Part shown: piece by piece, positions 25,101 to 33,054 of the stretch
How the letters are laid out: the number at the start of each line of letters is the position of its first letter
How positions within the stretch are numbered: position 1 is the stretch's first letter
Assembly (NCBI RefSeq): GCF_001428005.1
Contig: NZ_LMSB01000006.1
Coordinates: forward strand, 53,324 to 117,323
Length of the DNA: 64,000 nt
Reading direction: 5' to 3'
Source of the DNA: Arthrobacter sp. Soil736
Lineage (GTDB): Bacteria > Actinomycetota > Actinomycetes > Actinomycetales > Micrococcaceae
Notes under the pieces: generated by a model
The model's input: the letters and a program-made list of their open reading frames with translations, nothing else
The model's database searches: none
Told to the model about the DNA's origin: nothing
Program-made: the position numbers and the translations under genes

Positions 25101-25280
25101 CTGGCCCGCTCCGGCGGACTCCGCGGCGGGCCCGTAGACGGCGCCGTGCTGAAGAAGCAGCCACACGAACGAACCGGCAGGCACGGCGGCCAGCGCGTAA
25201 AACGAACTCCGGCGGAATTTCCGGAAGATGAACGGCGCCACAGCAGCCACTGCAAAGTGCACGGCAAGGACTGTGATCAC
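22182..25280 (-). CDS. mnhA: Mrp Na+/H+ antiporter subunit A fused to subunit B
   Basis: A 1032-aa membrane protein and the first gene of a complete A/B-C-D-E-F-G operon. The N-terminal two thirds match MnhA/NuoL ([20 protein letters not shown] near 140, [34 protein letters not shown] near 235-265). Then come the MrpA-specific domain ([20 protein letters not shown] near 665) and the MnhB part (residues ~855-985, [19 protein letters not shown]). A hydrophilic tail with [9 protein letters not shown]/RA repeats follows. The complex exports Na+ for pH and salt homeostasis. Candidate control repeats lie upstream. Confidence 0.94.
   Translation of the reverse strand: [1032 protein letters not shown]
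22243..22302. repeat. 30-bp tandem repeat in the 3' end of mnhA
   Basis: Two 30-bp copies (22243-22272 and 22273-22302) differ at one base (CCCGG versus CCTGG). They are in frame and encode [19 protein letters not shown] in the cytoplasmic tail, just before the mnhC start. Copy number may differ between strains. Confidence 0.9.
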
Positions 25281-25352
25281 TGGTGTCTCCGCAAAGTCAG
25301 AAATTCGATTGTCAAAAGTTGGAGCAGGCGGTCATTCGTTGGGTTCGGTCCC

Positions 25353-25382
25353 GACAGTTTATCAAGGGGGCACTGACAGTTT
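25353..25382 (-). promoter_or_regulatory. direct repeats upstream of the Mrp operon
   Basis: GACAGTTT occurs at 25353-25360 and 25375-25382, 22 bp apart, about 75 bp before the mnhA start, in an otherwise gene-free 190-bp divergent region shared with the MFS gene. They could mark a promoter or regulator site; support is weak. Confidence 0.25.
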
Positions 25383-25471
25383 TCCCGCCGCGGCGCGGAG
25401 TTTGCCCATGTTTCGCCAGCCCGCGGGAGCGTTTCCGAGCCGTGTTCGCCGCGGGCGGATAGCATCGCCGT

Positions 25472-26875
25472 ATGAACTCCGCCGCCGCTCCCGAAGCCAC
25501 GCAGCCGTCCTCGGAACTCGAGGCCGGAAACCAGTTGTCCAACAAGGGACGCATCCTGGCCTGGGCGGCGTGGGACTGGGGGTCCGCCGCGTTCAACGCG
25601 GTCATGACCACGTTCGTCTTCACCGTGTACCTGACCTCCAAGGCGTTCGGCGGCGAAGACCAGGCCTCGGCGGTGCTCGGCGGGGCGCTGGCCGTCGCGG
25701 GGGCGGCGATCGCCTTGCTCGCACCCGTCACAGGCCAGCGCTCGGACACCGGCGGACGGCGCAAGCTGTGGCTGGGAGTCAACACGGCCGCCGTCGCGCT
25801 CCTGACCGCCCTGTGCTTTTTCGTGTTTCCCCGCCCGGAGTTCCTCCTCCTGGGGGTTTCACTGATCGCCCTGGCCAACGTGTTCTTCGAGTTCGCGGGC
25901 GTCAACTACAACGCCATGCTGGCGCAAATTTCCACGCCGCGGAACATCGGCAAGATCAGCGGCTTCGGCTGGGGCATGGGGTACCTGGGCGGCATCGTGG
26001 CCCTGCTGATTGTGCTCCAGCTCTTCGTCCAGCCCCGCTTCGAATGGTTTGGCGCCTCAACTGAGGACAGCCTCAACATCCGGCTCGTGGCAGTGTTCTC
26101 TGCCCTGTGGTTCTTCGTCTTCGCGCTGCCCGTGCTGTTCGCGGTCCCGGAGCTGCCCAAGCCCCGGCGCGGTGCCCGTCTCGGGTTCCTGGCGTCCTAC
26201 GGGCTGCTGGTCCGCCGGATCAAGGCGATCTACCGGACCAGCCCGCACACCATCTTCTTCCTGCTGGCCAGCGCCATCTTCCGCGACGGGCTGGCCGCAG
26301 TGTTCACGTTCGGCGGGATCATCGCCGCGGGAACCTTCGACTTCGAACTGTCGCAGGTCATTTTCTTCGCCATCTTCGGCAATATCGTGGCGGCCGTGGG
26401 AGCCATTATCGGCGGCTTCCTGGACGACAGGGTGGGCCCGAAGACGGTGATCCTTGGCTCGTTGGTGGGGCTGCTGGCCGCCGGTAGCGTGATCCTGGCG
26501 CTGGGCAACGGCGATTACGTCTTCTTCGGGATGAGCTGGGCAGGCAGCACCACCTTCTGGGTGTTCGGGCTCTTCCTCTGTCTGTTCGTGGGCCCGGCCC
26601 AGGCGTCCTCCCGCGCCTACCTGGCCCGGCTGGCTCCGCAGGGCGAATCCGGCGAGCTGTTTGGCCTGTACGCAACGACCGGCCGCGCCGTCAGCTTCCT
26701 GGCGCCGACGCTGTTCACGCTCTGCATCGCCGTGGCAACTCCCCTGGTGGCCGAAGGGGAGGCCCAGCGCTGGGGCATTCTGGGCATCATGGTGGTGATC
26801 CTGGCCGGGTTCCTGGTCCTCCTCCCGGTGAAGCCGCCCAGCGAAACCGAGATCGCCATCGTCCCCCAGTCCTAG
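25472..26875 (+). CDS. MFS transporter, UMF1 family
   Basis: A 467-aa protein with twelve predicted membrane helices. The N-terminal AWAAWDWGSAAFNAVMTTFVFTVYL (AWxxYDWGxSAF-like) and the ISGFGWGMGYLGGI motif near residue 160 are features of the UMF1 (Atg22-like) branch of the major facilitator superfamily. Substrates of this branch in bacteria are mostly unknown; amino-acid or sugar export has been proposed for relatives. It is divergent from the Mrp operon. Two R1-type repeat arms begin at its stop codon. Confidence 0.85.
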   Translation: MNSAAAPEATQPSSELEAGNQLSNKGRILAWAAWDWGSAAFNAVMTTFVFTVYLTSKAFGGEDQASAVLGGALAVAGAAIALLAPVTGQRSDTGGRRKLWLGVNTAAVALLTALCFFVFPRPEFLLLGVSLIALANVFFEFAGVNYNAMLAQISTPRNIGKISGFGWGMGYLGGIVALLIVLQLFVQPRFEWFGASTEDSLNIRLVAVFSALWFFVFALPVLFAVPELPKPRRGARLGFLASYGLLVRRIKAIYRTSPHTIFFLLASAIFRDGLAAVFTFGGIIAAGTFDFELSQVIFFAIFGNIVAAVGAIIGGFLDDRVGPKTVILGSLVGLLAAGSVILALGNGDYVFFGMSWAGSTTFWVFGLFLCLFVGPAQASSRAYLARLAPQGESGELFGLYATTGRAVSFLAPTLFTLCIAVATPLVAEGEAQRWGILGIMVVILAGFLVLLPVKPPSETEIAIVPQS

Positions 26876-26962
26876 CGCGAACGAACACTTCAGCCCCCGG
26901 CGCGAACGAACACTTCAGCCCCCGTTTCCCGCGCGAATCAGGGCCGTAAATGTCCGTTCGCG
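26875..26962. repeat. dispersed intergenic repeat, family R1, locus 3
   Basis: Two direct copies of a 24-bp unit beginning GCGCGAACGAACACTTCAG (26875-26898 and 26900-26923) and one inverted, diverged copy (26942-26962, TGTCCGTTCGCG). The first overlaps the stop codon of the MFS gene. The CAGATAA arm type seen at the other two loci is absent here. Confidence 0.8.
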
Positions 26963-26977
26963 GACTAGGCTGATGCT

Positions 26978-27460
26978 ATGAACGTGGAAGAGACGGATCT
27001 CCCGGGCCTCGGCAGGCGCAAGGACTTCATGACAGCCTCCGGCCGGAGGATCGGCGTGGTGGAGCTGCGCGAGGGCCAGACAGAATTGTTCGTTTCCACC
27101 TGGGACGATCCCGACACGTGCCAGGCCTCGATTCCGCTGACCGGCGATGAAGCCGCTACGTTGGGCAACCTGCTGGGCGGCCAGCACCTGGCCATGAAGC
27201 TGACCGAGGAACACCGGGAGGTCCCGGGCATCGTCACCCGGCAGTTCTCTATCGCCCCGGATTCGCCCTTCCAGAACCAGCCCATGGGCAAGGCCTGCAT
27301 CCGCACCCGTTGCGGCGTTTCGATTGTGGCGATCATGCGGGAAGGCGAGGTGGTTCCATCGCCGGGACCCGACGTCGTCCTTCACTCAGGCGACCTCCTC
27401 GTCGCCGTCGGCACGCAAGAAGGCCTTGATTCAGCGGCCGATATCCTGCGCAACGGCTGA
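26978..27460 (+). CDS. cation/proton antiporter regulatory subunit (TrkA-C domain), KhtT-like
   Basis: A 160-aa cytoplasmic protein. The C-terminal ~75 residues form a TrkA-C (RCK-C) domain (GVSIVAIMREGEVVPSPGPDVVLHSGDLLVAVGT). The N-terminal half (SGRRIGVVELREGQTELFV) matches KhtT-type regulatory subunits. These bind a ligand such as a nucleotide and gate the partner antiporter. The ATG lies 6 nt after a TAGGCT-type -10, so the transcript may be leaderless. The antiporter gene follows 5 bp downstream. Confidence 0.88.
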   Translation: MNVEETDLPGLGRRKDFMTASGRRIGVVELREGQTELFVSTWDDPDTCQASIPLTGDEAATLGNLLGGQHLAMKLTEEHREVPGIVTRQFSIAPDSPFQNQPMGKACIRTRCGVSIVAIMREGEVVPSPGPDVVLHSGDLLVAVGTQEGLDSAADILRNG

Positions 27461-27465
27461 GCGTC

Positions 27466-28650
27466 ATGGACCGTCTGGCCCTGACTCTCATCGAAGTGGG
27501 GGCGGTCGTGTTCTGCCTCGGCCTGCTGGCCAGGCTGGCCGGCCGGATCGGAATGTCCCCCATCCCCCTCTATCTGGTGGGTGGCCTGTGCTTCGGGGCC
27601 GGCGGCCTGGTGGAGCTGAGCGGCATGAAGGAGTTCGCGCACCTTTCCGGCGAAATCGGCGTCATCCTTCTGCTACTTATGCTCGGTTTGGAATATACGG
27701 CGACCGAACTCGTGACCGGGCTGCGGCGGTCCTGGCAGGCCGGCGTCCTGGACCTGGTCCTGAACTTCCTCCCCGGCGCGGGCCTGGCCGTATTGCTCGG
27801 CTGGGGCCTGGTGGGAGCCATGGTGATGGGCGGGGTCACGTATATTTCCTCGTCCGGCATTGCGGCCAAGGTCATCACCGACCTTGGCCGTATCGGCAAC
27901 AGGGAAACCCCCGTGGTCCTCTCAATCCTGGTGTTCGAGGACCTGGCCATGGCGGTTTACCTGCCGATCCTCACAGCCACCCTCGCCGGCGTCAGTTTCC
28001 TGGGCGGACTGCAGACCGTGGGCATTTCGCTGGCCGTCGTCACGGTGGTGCTGCTGGTTGCGCTGCGGCACGGGCATCGTGTGTCGAAGGCCGTGCACAG
28101 TGAAAATTCCGAGGTTTTCCTGCTCAACCTGCTCGGCGCGGCGCTCCTGGTCGCCGGCGTGGCCGCGGCCCTGCAGGTGTCCGCCGCAGTGGGTGCGTTC
28201 ATGCTCGGCATTGCAATTTCCGGCGCCACGGCGCACAGCGCGACGCAGATCCTTGAGCCGCTGCGCGATCTGTTCGCGGCGATCTTTTTCGTGGCCTTCG
28301 GGCTCAACACGGACCCCGCGTCCATTCCGCCGGTACTCGGCTGGGCGCTGATCCTGGCCGTCATCACCGCCGCTACGAAGATCATCACGGGGGTCTGGGC
28401 GGCCAAGCGGGTCGGGATTGCACGGCCCGGCCGGTTCCGCGCCGGGGCGGCGCTGATTGCACGCGGCGAATTCTCGATCGTCATCGCTGGCCTTGCGGTG
28501 ACGTCGGGAGTGGTTGAGGCGGAGTTGGCGGCCCTTGCCACGGCGTACGTCCTGCTCATGGCGATCTCCGGCCCGCTGGCCGCCCGCTACATCGAACCTG
28601 TGGTCAAGAAGTTCACTCGACGCGTACGTCCGGAGCCGGTCCCCGCCTGA
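27466..28650 (+). CDS. K+(Na+)/H+ antiporter, CPA2 family, KhtU-like
   Basis: A 394-aa Kef-type membrane protein with about twelve helices. Seen: SPIPLYLVGGLCFGAGG near residue 27, LLLMLGLEYTATEL near 65, SSGIAAKVITDLGRIGNRETPVVLSILVFEDL near 125-157 and ARGEFSIVIAGLA near 335. Unlike KefB/C it has no C-terminal nucleotide-binding domain; the separate upstream TrkA-C subunit takes that role. It probably exports K+ in exchange for H+. A shared inverted repeat (28708-28752) lies at its downstream end. Confidence 0.9.
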   Translation: MDRLALTLIEVGAVVFCLGLLARLAGRIGMSPIPLYLVGGLCFGAGGLVELSGMKEFAHLSGEIGVILLLLMLGLEYTATELVTGLRRSWQAGVLDLVLNFLPGAGLAVLLGWGLVGAMVMGGVTYISSSGIAAKVITDLGRIGNRETPVVLSILVFEDLAMAVYLPILTATLAGVSFLGGLQTVGISLAVVTVVLLVALRHGHRVSKAVHSENSEVFLLNLLGAALLVAGVAAALQVSAAVGAFMLGIAISGATAHSATQILEPLRDLFAAIFFVAFGLNTDPASIPPVLGWALILAVITAATKIITGVWAAKRVGIARPGRFRAGAALIARGEFSIVIAGLAVTSGVVEAELAALATAYVLLMAISGPLAARYIEPVVKKFTRRVRPEPVPA

Positions 28651-28707
28651 GCCTGAACCCGGAGCCTGGCGCCCTGCGGCCCCCGCCCTGTCCTCGCTCA
28701 TCGATGC

Positions 28708-28752
28708 GTGAGATCTCGGGACTTACGCGGAGTCGAAGTGCCGGGATCTCAC
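28708..28752. repeat. palindromic repeat, family R2, copy 1 (likely bidirectional terminator)
   Basis: 17-bp arms GTGAGATCTCGGGACTT (28708-28724) and AAGTGCCGGGATCTCAC (28736-28752) pair with two mismatches around an 11-nt loop. The right arm contains the stop codon of the DUF559 gene. It lies between convergent genes. A longer copy of the same element is at 29771-29827. Confidence 0.85.
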
Positions 28753-29690
28753 TTGTCGTTGCGCCAGCCCCTCCGGACCAGGGCGTCCAGAACCCGGTGC
28801 GCGCATCCGTCAAAGCCCCACGTCTTCACCTGGGCCGCGGTCACTGTCACCGAGGTCCAGCCGGTCGCCGCTATGGACTCGTCCCGCCGGATGTCCAACT
28901 CGCGCTGGCGAGGCTCCAGATGGTGCCGCCCATCGTAATTCACGGCGACCTTGAACTCCGGGAAAGCCATGTCCGGCCAGGCCAGCTCCCAATCCGTGGA
29001 ATCCGTGATCACGTAGCCCAGGGCTGGTTCGGGGAGACCGAGCCTGCCGATGGCCAAGCGGAGTTTCGTCTCAGGTGCGGAGTCTGCCCCTGGGCGAGCC
29101 AGCTCAAGCGCAGACCTCGCCCTCCTGATGCCTCTGGCACCAGGGTTGTTGTCCACCTGACGCCGGAGATCGGCCACCGAACAGAGCGCCAGCCGGTTGC
29201 GGCCGAAGCTCCGGGACTGGCTGCAGATGAAAAAGTCCGCGGCGACAACGAGGTCATCCACGTCCAGCACCGAAGCCAGGTCGAGCCAGGTCCTTGCCGG
29301 GCTGGTGAGGGGAACGCCGTCGAGCACTGTAAGGTCGATGGCCCGCAGCTCCAGGCGGTGGCCGGCCACTCCTTTCCGCACGGGACGCGTTCCGCCGTCC
29401 ACACGAGCCAGGTGCACGCGAAGATCATTTTGGACATTCCACGGCAGCGGGCATCGCAGGAGCTGGCCTGCTGTGCCGAAGCAGCACGCGGTGGACGGAC
29501 AGATTCCCGTGAGCAGGCGGCACGTGTGCAGGAGGCTCTGCTCTGCTGCCCATGGCACGCGAACTCCCCGGCTCGCCACGCGGAGATCGCCGCTCCAGGC
29601 GCGGTGCGGCGCAACGCCGGCGGCAAGCTGCTCGGCCAACGTGAATGACTTGCCTGAGAGCTCAACGGGCAGGGGTCGCGGCTTCCTCAT
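28749..29690 (-). CDS. DUF559-type protein (VSR-like nuclease fold, N-terminal AbiEi/HTH-like region)
   Basis: A 313-aa protein of a common actinobacterial type with a winged-helix-like N-terminal half and a C-terminal DUF559 domain related to very-short-patch-repair endonucleases (WPDMAFPEFKVAVNYDGRHHLEPRQRELDIRRDE near residues 235-268). The acidic and His residues YDGRHH and the D-x-R-R-D segment match the putative metal site. Function is unproven. The N-terminal region resembles AbiEi antitoxin-like proteins, but no toxin gene adjoins. The ATG at 29690 gives a normal length; one at 29708 is possible. Copies of repeat R2 lie on both sides. Confidence 0.7.
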   Translation of the reverse strand: MRKPRPLPVELSGKSFTLAEQLAAGVAPHRAWSGDLRVASRGVRVPWAAEQSLLHTCRLLTGICPSTACCFGTAGQLLRCPLPWNVQNDLRVHLARVDGGTRPVRKGVAGHRLELRAIDLTVLDGVPLTSPARTWLDLASVLDVDDLVVAADFFICSQSRSFGRNRLALCSVADLRRQVDNNPGARGIRRARSALELARPGADSAPETKLRLAIGRLGLPEPALGYVITDSTDWELAWPDMAFPEFKVAVNYDGRHHLEPRQRELDIRRDESIAATGWTSVTVTAAQVKTWGFDGCAHRVLDALVRRGWRNDK

Positions 29691-29770
29691 GGCCCATTGT
29701 GGGCACATTCAGACAGGCGGGTTTCGGTTATCCACAGCGGGGAGGAGGAGTGCCACCGTCGGCGTCTCAT

Positions 29771-29827
29771 CGAGGCGTGAGGTCTCGGGACTTACACCGA
29801 GCCTAAGTGCCGAGACCTCACGCCTCG
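29771..29827. repeat. palindromic repeat, family R2, copy 2 (likely dcd terminator)
   Basis: 24-bp arms at 29771-29794 and 29804-29827 pair with a single mismatch around a 9-nt loop. The inner part GTGAGGTCTCGGGACTTA matches copy 1 at 28708, and the left flank TCATCGA-GCGTGAG is shared. It follows the stop of dcd by about 25 bp on the minus strand. Confidence 0.9.
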
Positions 29828-29851
29828 GCAACAAAGAGGGCCCAAGGGGAG

Positions 29852-30427
29852 CTAGATGTCCGTGCGGTGGAAGTTCAGGTGGCTGCGGCTGGCGGTGGGC
29901 CCGCGCTGGCCCTGGTAGCGGTTGCCGTATTCGCCGGAACCGTAGGGGAATTCGGCGGCGGAGGACAGGCGGAAGAAGCAGAGCTGGCCGATCTTCATGC
30001 CGGGCCACAGTTTGATGGGCAGCGTGGCCATGTTGGACAGCTCCAGCGTGACGTGGCCGGAAAATCCGGGGTCGATGAAGCCGGCGGTGGAGTGCGTCAG
30101 CAGGCCCAGCCGGCCGAGCGAGGACTTGCCCTCGAGGCGCGCGGCGATGTCGTCCGGCAGCGTCACGGTCTCATACGTTGAGCCGAGCACGAACTCGCCG
30201 GGGTGCAGGATGAACGGTTCGCCCTCTTCCACTTCCACCAGGCGGGTCAGCTCAGGCTGTTCTTCCGCGGGGTCGATGTGAGCGTACTTGTGGTTGTCGA
30301 ACAGCCGGAAAAACCGGTCGATCCGGACGTCCACCGAGGACGGCTGCACCATCGCGGAGTCGTAGGGGTCCAGGACGATCCGTTCGGAATCAATTTCGGC
30401 ACGAATGTCGCGGTCAGAGATCAGCAC
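29852..30427 (-). CDS. dcd: dCTP deaminase
   Basis: 191 aa. It deaminates dCTP to dUTP for dTTP synthesis; many actinobacterial forms are bifunctional and release dUMP. Seen: [16 protein letters not shown] near residue 28, [15 protein letters not shown] near 80, [13 protein letters not shown] near 103, the catalytic-glutamate segment [14 protein letters not shown] near 133 and GQRGPTASR near the C-terminus. The GTG at 30427 gives the usual start ([11 protein letters not shown]). A longer N-terminal extension to 30466 is possible but not family-like. It is divergent from the CAP-protein gene. Confidence 0.96.
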   Translation of the reverse strand: MLISDRDIRAEIDSERIVLDPYDSAMVQPSSVDVRIDRFFRLFDNHKYAHIDPAEEQPELTRLVEVEEGEPFILHPGEFVLGSTYETVTLPDDIAARLEGKSSLGRLGLLTHSTAGFIDPGFSGHVTLELSNMATLPIKLWPGMKIGQLCFFRLSSAAEFPYGSGEYGNRYQGQRGPTASRSHLNFHRTDI

Positions 30428-30532
30428 GCCTTCCAAAATAGCATTGCTGGCGCCTGCGGCTCCCATTAGTGTTGCCAGAACAATCCGGCCGACGGTCTCA
30501 CGTCACACGGCCAAAATAGAGCTGGGGATATT

Positions 30533-32278
30533 TTGAAGAAGATCGCGGCCCAGGCCGTCGTGGCGATTATGTGCGCCCTCGCACTGGCTGCACCGGCGGC
30601 AGGCGGGCATCCGGCGCCTGCGGCAGTGAGCCCGGCGCAGGCAGGCAGTCCGGCGCCTGCAACTGCCGGAGCGCCGGGGAGGCCACTCACGCCCGGCGCT
30701 TCCCCAGCGATGTCCGACGACGGCGGAGCGGCCGCCGCGGCTCCCCCACCCCAGCAGCCGCCCGCCGATGCGGCCGGCACTGGGGTGGCGCCCGCCGCCG
30801 CAGTGCAACCAGCCGTGTCCCCGGAACCGGCAAGCACAGGGTCACCCGCAGGCGATGTATCAGGCGCCGCCACCGGTCCGCCCGAGCCGGCATCCATTCC
30901 GCCGCTGTCAGCTCCTGACGGCGCACTCCCCTCCCCGCGGGAGCCAGCCCAGCCAGAGCCAGCCCTACCAGAGCCGACCGGCTCGGCGCCGCGTGCGTTG
31001 ACTCCCGAGGCACTGGTACCGGACAGCAACGCGGCCCAGGTTGCCGCCGTCTTCAACGCGATCAACACGTACCGGGCATCCCTGGGCCTGCCCGCCGTGA
31101 TGTACCACGCCACGGTTGCGGGCATGGCGCAGGAGTGGTCCGACAGCATCGCCTCCCGCGAGGTCATCGAGCACCGGGCCAGCTTCTGGACGGATGCGAG
31201 GGCGCTTAGCCCGACCAACGGCGCGGGCGAGGTCATCGCCGTCCGCTGGGACCGGGACGCTGCGCAGCTGGTGGAGTGGTGGAAGGGCTCCCCGGCCCAC
31301 AACGCCATCCTCACGGACCCCCGGTTCAACGTGGTGGGCATCGGCATCACCTTTACCGACGGCGACTGGCAGACCACCCCCGGCCGCTACACCATGTGGG
31401 GCGTGGTGGATTTCTTCGGCTACAGCGCCCTTCCGTCCGGGACCACCGCCAGCCCGGACGGCAGCACCACCGGCCCGGTCCAGCCAGCCGATGTGTGCGA
31501 ACCCCTGGTCAAGCACATGCCGCCGACCCTCGACCTGGCCACGGCCGCCATCAGGAGTGCCGGTGACCTGCTGTCCGTGGACGCGGCGGGCCAGTTGATC
31601 AACCGCCCGTCGCTCGGGAACGGGCTGTTTGGTCCGGCTGAAGTCGCCGGTTCGGGATTTGCCGCCGCCCAGGCCGTTTATGTCACGGACTGGGAGCGCG
31701 ACGGCATCTTTGACGTGCTGGCGCAGTGGGCGGACGGCCGGCTGACGCTGCATTCGGGCATACTGGCGGGCGGTTTCCTGGCACCTGTCACGCTCGGCCA
31801 GTCCGGATGGGCGGGACTGACGCTGGCAGTCGGCGGGTGGTGCTCGGCCAACCGTCTTCCCCAGATCCTGGCCCTGGACTTCGCGGCAAACCTGTGGCTG
31901 TACCCCAATCGGGGCAGCGGCGATCTGGTTCAGCGCACGCTGATCGCGTCCGGCGTTTCGGCGACGCGCCTGGCCATGGTGGATTTCGACGGCGACGGTT
32001 TCCAGGATCTGCTGGCCCGCCAGGGCGACGGGAACGTTCTCCTGTACCGGGGATCCGGCACGCCGTGGCCGGCGGCCGAGGCCAGGGCCGCGGTGGCCAG
32101 CGGCTGGGGCGATGTGTCGGCCATCCGTTCCCTGAGGGACGTGACGGGGTCCTATTCCTCCGGGCTGGCCCTGCAGAGGGCCGGCAATTCTGTTCAATAC
32201 CTGGGCCTCAGCGGCGGAATCCTGAGCCCGCCGTCCACAGTTCCAGGAATCTGGACCGGCCAGCGGCTCGCCCAGTAA
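30533..32278 (+). CDS. secreted CAP/SCP-domain protein with FG-GAP-like repeats
   Basis: 581 aa. A signal peptide (residues ~1-25) is followed by a Pro/Ala-rich linker to about 150. A CAP (SCP/PR-1) domain (~160-300) then shows INTYRASLGLPAV, GMAQEWSDSIASREVIEH, WWKGSPAHNAIL and YTMWGVVDFF. The C-terminal ~220 residues hold FG-GAP/VCBS-like units (DWERDGIFDVLAQWADGRLTLHSG, DFDGDGFQDLLARQGDGNVLLYRG) that form a beta-propeller-like fold. It should be exported and may act on or bind the cell surface; the substrate is unknown. The TTG start follows a weak purine-rich site. Confidence 0.85.
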   Translation: MKKIAAQAVVAIMCALALAAPAAGGHPAPAAVSPAQAGSPAPATAGAPGRPLTPGASPAMSDDGGAAAAAPPPQQPPADAAGTGVAPAAAVQPAVSPEPASTGSPAGDVSGAATGPPEPASIPPLSAPDGALPSPREPAQPEPALPEPTGSAPRALTPEALVPDSNAAQVAAVFNAINTYRASLGLPAVMYHATVAGMAQEWSDSIASREVIEHRASFWTDARALSPTNGAGEVIAVRWDRDAAQLVEWWKGSPAHNAILTDPRFNVVGIGITFTDGDWQTTPGRYTMWGVVDFFGYSALPSGTTASPDGSTTGPVQPADVCEPLVKHMPPTLDLATAAIRSAGDLLSVDAAGQLINRPSLGNGLFGPAEVAGSGFAAAQAVYVTDWERDGIFDVLAQWADGRLTLHSGILAGGFLAPVTLGQSGWAGLTLAVGGWCSANRLPQILALDFAANLWLYPNRGSGDLVQRTLIASGVSATRLAMVDFDGDGFQDLLARQGDGNVLLYRGSGTPWPAAEARAAVASGWGDVSAIRSLRDVTGSYSSGLALQRAGNSVQYLGLSGGILSPPSTVPGIWTGQRLAQ

Positions 32279-32365
32279 CCCCTGGAAATCCCCGCAGAGC
32301 GCCCCATTCCTCCGGCACGGCAGAGGAACCGCACCGCACCGGAACCGCAGCCCCGCCGCAGAGTC

Positions 32366-32812
32366 CTAGTCCGCCGTCGGACGCTCTTCGATCACTGCCT
32401 TGAGCCGCTCGAGCTGCGCGACCCGCGCCTGCAGCCTCCGCTGGACCGCCGGACGGGCGAGACTTCGGAGTCCTTTGAGCGGGGCTTCGAGGGCGAAGCG
32501 CACGCGCGTTGCGGCGCCTTCCGTGCTGAGGTAGAACCCGCCGTTCGGCAAAGAGGGCCCGGCCACCACCTGGAACCGGATTTCGGCGCCCGGCCGTGCG
32601 TGCGTGATCTCAAAATCCTCCGCGACCGGACGGCCCCGCGGCCCCGTGAGTGTCACCTGGTAGCGGGCGCCGGCACTCCCCGCGCTGCCCGAACTCAGGC
32701 TGATGCTGCGGATGCCCTGCTGCCACGCCGGGAGGTTCAGCCCGTTCAGCAGGTAGGTGTAGACCGTCATCGCATCGCGCTGCACGAGGACCTCGTGTTG
32801 TGCAAATGCCAT
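32366..32812 (-). CDS. SRPBCC (START-like) family protein
   Basis: A 148-aa protein with the helix-grip fold of the polyketide cyclase/dehydrase type: a VLVQRDAMTVYTYLLNGLNLPAWQQGI start, a YQVTLTGPRG strand pair, FEITHARPGAEIRFQV and a long C-terminal helix. These bind hydrophobic ligands in a cavity; no catalytic residues can be named. It stands alone, converging on the CAP-protein gene. Confidence 0.8.
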   Translation of the reverse strand: MAFAQHEVLVQRDAMTVYTYLLNGLNLPAWQQGIRSISLSSGSAGSAGARYQVTLTGPRGRPVAEDFEITHARPGAEIRFQVVAGPSLPNGGFYLSTEGAATRVRFALEAPLKGLRSLARPAVQRRLQARVAQLERLKAVIEERPTAD

Positions 32813-33054
32813 CGGATCCTTTTCCAGCGTCGGGCGGTTCGCGTAGCCCGTTCCCCCGATCTGCAGCTAACTGAACTCAGGATAGCCAGCGGCGCGAAGC
32901 CGCGGTGAAGGCTGACCGGGCCTTTACCGAAGAGTTACGGGAGGCGCCTACAGTGCACGCCCGGAGGACGTTCGAAGGGCACGGAGCGCCGGTGACCTGG
33001 CCTACCACGCAACTGCGCTAAGCTAGGTTCTGCACCGGCGCTATCCGGGGCAAT

